From assembly GCF_000611645.1 (NCBI RefSeq), contig NW_014012065.1, forward strand, positions 1-11,038: DNA of 11,038 bases, written 5' to 3'. Of this stretch, positions 1-8,047 are shown piece by piece (position 1 is the first letter of the stretch; the number at the start of each line of letters is the position of its first letter). Source of the stretch: Monoraphidium neglectum (Eukaryota; Chlorophyta; Chlorophyceae; Sphaeropleales; Selenastraceae). Under the pieces are notes generated by a model. It had not been told where the DNA came from and searched no databases. It saw nothing but the letters and a program-made list of their open reading frames with translations. The position numbers were made by a program, and so were the translations under genes.

Positions 1-1
1 G

Positions 2-455
2 GATCCTGACACCTGCAGACTACGCCTGAAAAATGCCGGCACATACAGCGTCCCCGACATCATTCTGCAAGTACCGGCGGCAGGCAGAGGCCTGCTGGCA
101 GAAAACATCCATATGGTGCAAATCAAGTACTGCAGGGACACCAACCGACAGGCACCCCACAATTGCAGCAGCCACGGCACAGCATGCTGCGCTCATAGCC
201 GAACTGCAGAAGCCCCACCGCCGGCAGGTTCACCTCAATGTGATTACACTGGGTGTGGGGGGCGCAATCAACGCGGACATGATGAAGGAGATGGCCGACT
301 TAGGGGTGCCCAAAGAAAAACACAAGGCTCTATTCAAGCACCTCAACCTGCACGCGGTGGAGAGCATGACAGCCGTATGGGGCCGCCGAAAGCAACTGCT
401 GCATGCAACCAACTGCCCGCTATCAAGGCCGCGTCAAGGGCGCGGCGTCACGTAA
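2..455 (+). pseudogene. Non-LTR retrotransposon tail, restriction-like endonuclease remnant
   Basis: Bases 2 to about 160 are open in one frame. They show PD at 53-58, then IHMVQIKYCRDTN with Q-I-K at 119-127, 21 codons after the Asp; this has the layout of a PD-(D/E)XK site with Gln where Glu is expected. From about 150 to the TAA at 453 the similarity continues one frame over: QHAALIAELQKPHRRQ, HLNVITLGVGGAI, MADLGVPKEKHKALF and HAVESMTAVWGRRKQL. That resembles the region after the RLE domain in algal retrotransposons, where a hydrophobic strand and 'G.RG' precede two helices. The frame change marks it as broken; its 5' end lies outside the window. It could instead be a host PD-(D/E)XK protein. 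Confidence 0.5.
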
Positions 456-474
456 ATACGCCCTTGCTTGGCCT

Positions 475-490
475 CCACGGTGCACCGTGG
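475..490. repeat. 16-base perfect palindrome
   Basis: ccacggtgcaccgtgg equals its own reverse complement. It lies 20 bases after the end of the retrotransposon-like fragment. No function is evident. Confidence 0.6.
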
Positions 491-575
491 GGGGTGTGGC
501 TCACCACACACACACCTCTCCTTAACCCGACGTGGCGCCGCCTGCAGCGTGGCTTTTAGCCGCGCGAAGCGTCAG

Positions 576-578
<3 letters not shown>

Positions 579-631
<53 letters not shown>
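579..631. repeat. (TC)26 microsatellite
   Basis: Pure TC dinucleotides from 579 to 630 plus one further T, about 120 bases after the stop of the retrotransposon-like fragment. Confidence 0.97.
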
Positions 632-634
<3 letters not shown>

Positions 635-859
635 ACTGCATTGGGTTGCTTGCTTGGCCACAGCCCACGCCCGGCGCCCGCTGCGCACCGGCGCCCATTG
701 TGCACGACAGCTGTGTCCTGGAGCAGCAGTGCCATCGCTCCCCGCAAGACCTCGACGGCCGAGGCCGGCTGCTCGGTGAGCAAACCCTAACGCCCGGTCG
801 TCCCGCCCGTTCACAATTGGCTAGCAGCAGCCGCCGACGACGGCCTGCGCCATGAGCGC

Positions 860-1058
860 GTAGCAGTGGCGTGGGCGTGACGGGCAGCGCGGCCGCGGCT
901 CCCAGCCCCGCCTCTGCCAGAGCCCTAAGCACAAGCGACCTTGTGGGGACATGGGCAGCCCCTTCAATAGCGCCAACCTCAACCACGCGAAACGCCTCCT
1001 GCCACGCGCTCAGCGCGATGACGGCGCACGCGCCGGCCAGCAAGGCAGAGGCGCCGTC
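860..1058 (-). CDS. Possible unassigned exon, weakly EMC5-like
   Basis: After a plausible acceptor GCCGACCCAG (1059-1061) the frame reads DGASALLAGACAVIALSAWQ, then EAFRVVEVGAIEG, AHVPTRSLVLRALAEAGLGA and AAALPVTP. GC-rich third positions and a hydrophobic helix, polar loop, hydrophobic helix layout look like the start of a two-helix membrane protein. The spacing recalls EMC5/MMGT ('A.YSA.Q.......E.....P...V......A'), but its usual Tyr and His-Arg are absent. I found no in-frame start exon, no good donor and no downstream exon with the EMC5 'FNHRG' motif. It may be part of a gene cut by later insertions, or chance open frame in the ELP1 3' flank. Confidence 0.2.
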
Positions 1059-1372
1059 CTGGGTCGGCGAGTATCGACACAAACCTGGGGGACAATCTGG
1101 TCGCCTCTGGAGCGAGGTGACGGTGAGAAAGCGGGAACAGGGCAGGCCGCGGGCGGCGGGGCCGCAACTACTTGCAGCTAGGGAGGCTCCGTCGCTGAAC
1201 TTGCGCGAGCATTCACATCCTGCGTGATTTTTCCCGTGCTGCCTGCAGTCAGCCAGTAGAGCGCTTGCGGTATGGATGCCAGGATCGGATGAAAAGCACG
1301 ATAGATGGCGATGCGACTCAATACTCACAAAGAAACCTCACAAGACCCTTGTGTGACAAGCAATTTTACTCA

Positions 1373-2023
1373 TTATGAGCGCAGCACATCCCACTTCCAG
1401 GACACCTTCTGCAACTGTTGGGGCTGGGGCTGCTGCTGCTGCTGCAGCTGCTGTTGCTGCAACATGTCACTGCTGTTCACAGCCTGCTCTTCTGCAGCCA
1501 TCGCTGCAAGCTGGCCTGCCGCCGCCGCATGCTCTGCCTGCCACGCTCCAACCTCAAACTGAAGGCGCTGCGCATCGTCAACGTGCCCTAGCACGCACAG
1601 CAGCTCCGTGATCTGGCCGGCTTCGACCAGGGCATGCTCTGGGGGTCCGAGGTTGGCAAGGTGCTCACTGAGCGCCCGCTCCTCCTCAGGGCTGCCCTGC
1701 TTGATCTTCCGGCTGGCACTCCCTTTCCTAATTTTCTTATGCCCCCGCCGCTGCGCGCCTCGGGCGCCCACCGTGGACGGCGGTGCACTTGCCGCGCTGC
1801 TCCCGCCGCCACCTGCGCCACTGTCGGACGCAACGCTGCTGCCCCGCGGCGCCGCCGTGGTCGCGTCGGTGTAGATGCTGAAGCCAGATATCACGCTGGG
1901 AGCCTCTGAAATTGCGTCATCGTGGGCGCCATTTGAGGGGTCGTCCGCGTCGGCCTCCAGGGTGGCACGCAGCGCGAGGCGGCGGGAGCGGACCTCTTTG
2001 ATGCGTCCAAGGTACTTTGATAC
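1373..2023 (-). CDS. ELP1: ELP1 exon 11 (residues 1422-1637, tRNA-binding C-terminus)
   Basis: Begins [19 protein letters not shown] after acceptor GCAATCCAG, then an acidic/Ser segment with [11 protein letters not shown] (family 'SETSSV.SG.S'). Basic residues [20 protein letters not shown] (about 1512-1532) match the Elp1 basic tRNA-binding motif preceding 'EGSP.E...L'. A helical segment and a Gln-rich stretch precede the final SWKWDVLRS and TAA. Confidence 0.94.
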   Translation of the reverse strand, partial: VSKYLGRIKEVRSRRLALRATLEADADDPSNGAHDDAISEAPSVISGFSIYTDATTAAPRGSSVASDSGAGGGGSSAASAPPSTVGARGAQRRGHKKIRKGSASRKIKQGSPEEERALSEHLANLGPPEHALVEAGQITELLCVLGHVDDAQRLQFEVGAWQAEHAAAAGQLAAMAAEEQAVNSSDMLQQQQLQQQQQPQPQQLQKVSWKWDVLRS

Positions 2024-5000
2024 CTGGATTGCAGGTGGGGGTACAAGAGAACTAGGTGATGAAAACTGCTCTTGAAGTTGCAGGTGGGAGTAAGCTTGGC
2101 GGAAGGGACGAAGATCGCGGTTCGCAGCGGCAGTATGTAGCACGGGGTTGGATGGGCGGCACCAGGTTTAGTAGCCGGGCGAGAGGGTGATAGCAGCAGT
2201 GGACAGTGGTTGGCGGAGTAGGCAGCTAAACTTGACGAGCCACGCATGCACGCAGGGGTACTCGTAATCGGCTGCAGCCGAGGCAGTCTAGCGAGGGCAT
2301 GAGCCCCTTCAGCTGCAATCCATCTTGGCGCATTGACCCTGCCGTTTCCGGGGCCCCGCTCCAGTTTTGTGCACGCCTTTTCACCTTTTCCCGGGCCTCT
2401 TTGGCCTCTGAAAACAGAGCTGCCGCAGACTCAGCCGCGCCGGGCGCCACCACAGTGTCCACAAGGTCGGGCCTGTTATAAAAAGAGGCGGAGATAAAAA
2501 TCAGGGGCTAGGAACTCACGCCATGGCATACGGCAACCTGTTCAGAGGCCATGGTCACTTGGAGTACAATGTGGTGTGCATGGGTGGGCTTGTCGTGCAA
2601 CAGCAGGGTCGCACATGGCTGAGGGGCGTGTGGGCGCAGGAGGAGCCACACACTGTTGCTGACCACGCGGACCCCTTGTGCTGTCAAACGCCCTGCTGGA
2701 ACCCTCATGCACCCCCACCCAACCAGAGACCTCACACAAAGAGCCCCACTAGCAGCCGGCAGCGCCGCCCGCACCTGCCCTCAGCGTATGCCACCCTGAG
2801 CGCCTCACGCCACTCCCGCGCGCCCGCCAGCGCTGAGACACACCCATCCACGTCACCAAGGTATTCCCTCAGCACCTGCCCCGCGTCCGCCGCCTGCCCG
2901 CCTGCCGCCAGCCCGACGGCCAGCTCCTGGGCCAGCTGCCGCGTGCGGTCCGGGCCCCAGCCTGCGCGCGCCGCCAGCGCCAGCGCCATGCGCCAGTGGC
3001 CGCCCTCGGAGTAGGCCGAGATAGCGCCGTTGGGGTCCCCGGCGGCGAGCAGCGCGACGGCGGCGTCCTCGTGCCGCTGAGCGGCGCTCAGCGCAGCGGC
3101 GTGGGCGGACAAGACCCTGGCCAGCCTCTCCCGCCGCGCAGCATCTGCCTCCCCGCCGCCTTGGCCGCCACTGCTATGGTCAAGGGCCGCTTGCGTGCGC
3201 ACGTTCTCAAGCAGCTGTCGCAGCAGCCCGTGCTGCTGCGCCAGCGCCAGCGCCGCCTCGAAGTGGCCCGGCCCGGCGGCGGCTAGATGGGTAAGGGCTG
3301 AAGGGTAGCGGCGCAGGTGGACGTCAATGGCGTGGCGCCGCAGGTTGGGGTCCTTTGGTTTCGCGGCATGGTTTTGGGGGGTGGGGAAACAGGCAGGGGT
3401 GGTGAGGTGTGTTCACACTGTCTGAAGGTGCAGGCATGGTCATGATGGCAGCAGCACGCTGATCATGATGCGCGCCCAAGCACTGCACATCAGTCCTGCC
3501 CAAAACCCCATAAAGATTGTCATCTCCAGGCTGTATGCACACCTGCATGGCCCCAAACCTCGAGAGCTCGTCCAGATACTCCCCTGGGTCCTTCTGAGCG
3601 TGGCTGATTACCATGAAAGCCAGGCCAAGATCATAGATCCCGAGGGCACAGCGGTACAGCTGATCCGCGTCCACGTGCAGCAGCAGGTGCCGCAGCGCCG
3701 CGTCCGCGGCAGCGCCAAGCGCGGCCCCGCACCCGCTGTCGTCGCCGGCGTCCCCACTGCCAGCGACCCCGCCAGCCGTGCCGCTGCTGTGGTCGGCCGC
3801 CCCCTCCTCCAAGCCGCCGTCGTCGCCGGCAGCGCCGCCGACAGGGCCCGGCGCGGACTGCACGTCGGGGTCGCCCAGCGCGAGGGACGCCTCCTTCGCT
3901 TCCCTGATCGCCAGCAGGGCCGATTCGAGGTCAGGAGGGTCGCTGCGGGCATAGGAGGTCACCACAACCTTCAGGTACCTCGCACTCCCGCCGCCACCGC
4001 CGGCGCCGCCGCCATCGGAACCGCCGATCGCAGCCCCTTTGCCGCCACCGGCGCCGCGGCCGCTGACACGCCTGCCAAAGGCGCCGTCGAGGCCGGCGCC
4101 GCTGCCGCCGCCGTCGCTTGCGCCGCCCAGCTGCAGCACGGCTGCGCGCACGGCGGCGCACACCGCCGCCACCTTCCTTGAGGCGGCGTCTGGAGCCGGC
4201 GCGGACGCCGCCAAGGCCGCGCCGCGCCCGTGGTCGGTGGAGCCGAGGCCGGCCGCTGCGACGGCGCCGGCATAAAGGCCGCTTGGCGCAAGCGCGCTGC
4301 CGGGCCTGATGGCAAACAGCAGATCACACAGGTCTGCAGGATCCGAGATCGCCTGCGCGTTTTGAAGTTTGGTGCATGTTTGAAAAGCACGGCCGACAGC
4401 TGATCAGCAGATGGTATGGAGTTGACATGCCCAACACAGCAGTTGCAAATATTTGGCCACGTCCCCATCGTGACCACAGAGAAACCGAGGGGGATGCGCA
4501 CGCGACCCGGCCAGCCCCACCTGCACAAAGGCGGGTGCCTGATCCAGAAATGATGGCCATCTGTCGTCCACCAGCACGTTCAAATCCACCCTCTGGCTTC
4601 CGGCAAGCTTCCAGGCAACCTGGTAGCTTCCAGCTCGCAGGTGGCCCAAGATTGCTGCCAGCACCAGCAGCCGAGGAGACACGGTTTCCAGGTTGCCGCG
4701 TGGCATCTGCAAAATCGCCTGGCAGCCGCCCGCGGGCGCAGCCACGAGGCGGGCGCCCTGGTGGATTGTGGACGCGAGCAATGATGAGACGTGAAGCATG
4801 GGTGCACAAAACTGGGCACACGGATGCGCTTCAAACAAAGGGTGGTTGTGCAAAGTAACGCTGACAGTGGCAAGACAGCTGTACAGTTTTTGTTGCGCAG
4901 CTGTGCAGAAGCAGCACCTGACACCCCCGTGCCTATCACAACACATGTCAGTATGTACCATCAGGACCACCTCGCGCTGCCATATGTTAACTGCACCGTC

Positions 5001-5219
5001 ATCACTGTCTAGTCCGTTTGCTCCCCCGCTGCAAGAACACCAAAGCCATCTCTGCAACCAGCACACCTGCTCGATCGCTCGGACGTGAATGTCACGCGCC
5101 GCGGCTGCCGTGTTGGAGGGCCGCATGGCCGCCACCATTGCAGTCCTGAGGTCGTCGGGCTGGGTATGCCAGCTTGGCAGGGACGCCACATCTGGCTGTG
5201 TGCGCGAGCGCATGAGAGG

Positions 5220-5307
<88 letters not shown>

Positions 5308-5360
5308 ATGCGTGCGTGCATGCGTGCGTGCGTTCGTGCGTGCGTGCGTGTGTGAGAGAG

Positions 5361-5396
<36 letters not shown>

Positions 5397-7967
5397 TGTG
5401 TGTGTGTGCGCGTGTGTGTGTTGGGGTGGGGTGTGTTGGGGGGTGTGCGTGTGCGAGTGCACGTGTCTGCGTGCATGCGTGTGTGCGTGTGTGTGTGTGG
5501 GGGGGGAGTGTGTGTGTGTGTTTGTGCGCGCGCCCACGGGTGTGGGCGCGCATGTCCCCGCGTGCATATGCACATGCGCCAGTGTTGCATAGATGGAGGC
5601 AGGAGCGCAGCAAGCGTCTGGCAGCGGATGTGTGTGGCAGGGGTGCAGAGAAAGGGGAGTGGCTCGGAAGTGTTGCAGCACTAACACCCCTTGGGGCATG
5701 GGCAGGTGCACACCCCAGATGGGACCAAGAGACCGCACAACTTTGCCAACCTATTCAACAAGTCAAAGCCAACGCCAGCATCCTTACCTCCCTGTGAACA
5801 TAGCTGCCCAGCTGACTCAGCATGACCGTGAAGAGCAGCGATTGCCGCGTGGTGTACAGCAGCGCGGCGCCGCCAGCGCCGCCCCACCTGGAAGGAAGTT
5901 CAGGAGGTAGATGAACGGGACATGAGACATGCTAAGTGAGTGGCAGCGAGGAGAATAGGGGCCCTAGGATAGAGGCAGCTAGGAGGACCCTCAGTGAACC
6001 AATCCATTGTCAGTTCTGCGCAAAACAAGCTTTGTGTGCTGCGCGACAGTGCCGGCCGGTGCTGTGATGGGGGCAGTTTGCTGGGCCTGCGTGACAGCGC
6101 ACAAATCAAGATGAATGGTTCGGCCTTGAGGCTCTGCACACCTGATTGCAAAAGACGTCACGCCGCCCGCCACCAGCCTGCTCCCGTAATACAGCGCCCC
6201 GCCCGCTGCGAGCCCAACCGCCGCGGCGGCCCCAATGCCGCCGGGCGGCAGCGCCGCCATCGGGGCACACGGCACGGGAAAGGACGCGCCGGCGGCGAGC
6301 GGCGCTGGCGCGCTGGCGCCGGCGTCCCAGCGCATCAGAGCCCCGGACGCCAGCTGTAGCAGCACACCACCCCCATCACCGCCGCCGGCGTTGTTGGCGC
6401 AAAGCTCTCTCCCCTGCCCCGCCAACGCTGACGGCGGGGGCAGCGACGCAGCGCACAGCACACTGCCGCCCGAATAGCTGACCGCAACCTCCTCCAACTC
6501 AGGCGCCGCAACGCCGCCCTGCCCCTGCCCCAGATCCACCCCCTCGCCTTCCCGCGCTGACATCAGCGGCTCTGGCAGCTTCACGGCGACTTCCACCAGC
6601 ACGTCCCCTTGCCCACCCTCAAACTCCGCCTCGGGGTGCGGCGCAGCGACCAGCAGCAGCCGTCCAGGACCGACCCAGGCCATGCCTTTGATGCGCCGCC
6701 CCTCAGCAAGCGGCAAGCCGCCCGCCGGCACTGCCGCGGCGGCGGCCACCCCAAGTGGAGCGCCGAGCGGCAGCAGAGCGCTCGCCTCATCCCATGCGGA
6801 CGACACGCGCTGCCTGAGTGCCTGGTGCTGCGCCGCCGGCCTTGCCCCCGCCTGCCGCCGTCCCCCTTCCTCCGCTGCCTCCTGCCGTAAGCCGCCGCCA
6901 GCTTCTGGACAGCTGCCAAGCTCGTGCTGCCGTCGCCGCCGCTGCGACTGCCAGACCGCCTGCTCTTCAAGGGTCTCCTCCCACTGGTCGCCGTCCACCG
7001 TCCTAACAAATGAGATGCTCCCGCACGACAGCAGCGCAGCAAGGGCCTCACAGCCGGCGCCGTCGTCGTCAAGCAAGGCAGCCAGGCTAACGGGCCGTGT
7101 AAAGCGAGCGCGCGCCGCGCATGACGGCGGCGGTGCGGACGACCGCCTGTGTTTTTTGTCGGGAGGGGGGGGGTGGTTTGAGAGGCGCAAGGGCAGCCCG
7201 TCCCACGTGCCGGCAAGCGCGCAAAGTGATCGCTGCAGCGATGACGGGCACCCGTTATCTGCCAGGAAGTCCCTCAATGTGCCTGTGCCAACACCGAGGA
7301 AGTTTCTGGAGCAAGAGCGACCAAACAACAGCGAAACATCTCAGCTCGCCCACCTGAAGGGCGTTATGAGGACATCGCATCCGTCCACCACCGCGGCCGT
7401 CCCCCTCGCGCTCACGCAGCCCTGCCAGCAAAGGGCCGCGCGCACATACTGCCCACAGGCCCCAACGATGTGCAGCAGCCCAGGCCGCTCGCCGTCCCAT
7501 GCGGCCGTCAGGGCCGGGCCGGGGCCGGCAACACTGCTCGGGAGGCCACTGAATGGGATCTCTTGCTTAAGGTACCAGTGCCAATTAGACCTGTGCCAAA
7601 CCTGAGGGGCACCGAATGTTGCCAGGCAGGGTGAAAGTCGAATGTGTGTCAGATTGCGTGTCAGAGGCGTGGCTGTCTGGCAGCATCGCATGGACAGCGG
7701 CAAGCCGTTGTCACTCATGCGCGCCGCAACCCTGTGACACTAACCATCCACGCACCTGCACTCGCCAGCCATCCCCCGCGCCGCCGCCCCGCTCGCCGCC
7801 ATCACTGCTTCCAGGCGGCTGCTCGCCTGGCCCCAGCACCACCGCGAGCAGCTCAGAGTCCGCGCTCCAGATCAGATCGCGCACGACGGCAGCGGCCTCA
7901 TCCCCGCGCACGGGCGGCACGTCGAACCCGCCGTGCTGCAGGCCGTTGCGCTCAAACAGCAAGACCC

Positions 7968-8047
<80 letters not shown>

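Larger units (their letters stand above)
456..1372. other. Intergenic stretch and ELP1 3' flank
   Basis: Lies downstream of the ELP1 stop. No TGTAA polyadenylation signal (the usual one in Chlamydomonas-type algae) was found on the minus strand between 1372 and 456, so the 3' end of the transcript is not placed. Apart from the TC repeat, the palindrome and the possible exon, nothing is recognised. Confidence 0.6.
4758..5787 (-). other. ELP1 intron 6 (1030 nt, repeat-filled)
   Basis: Runs from donor GTAAGG to acceptor CACAATCCACCAG. It is three to seven times longer than the other ELP1 introns (139-361 nt), and much of the excess is a TG/CG-rich simple-repeat block at about 5199-5580. I see no conserved Elp1 segment inside it, and the flanking exons join in phase without one. 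Confidence 0.88.

Noticed and set aside
782..790. aaaccctaa, telomere-like
   Set aside because: Only about one and a third plant-type repeat units and no array; a chance match.
633..1328. 231-codon minus-strand open frame
   Set aside because: As a whole it is low-complexity and runs into the GA repeat; only the 860-1058 part looks coding-like and is listed separately with low confidence.
3465..4181. 238-codon open frame on the plus strand opposite ELP1 exon 8
   Set aside because: Ala/Arg/Val-rich translation of the antisense of a GC-rich coding exon; the minus strand carries clear Elp1 homology here.
4353..4520. Possible extra ELP1 mini-exon between exons 7 and 8
   Set aside because: The direct join [18 protein letters not shown] already matches the spacing of the family segment, so no additional residues are needed.
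5199..5580. TG/CG-rich block as a CRISPR-like or structured tandem array
   Set aside because: Simple dinucleotide repeat with degenerate variants, no repeat-spacer structure, inside a eukaryotic intron.
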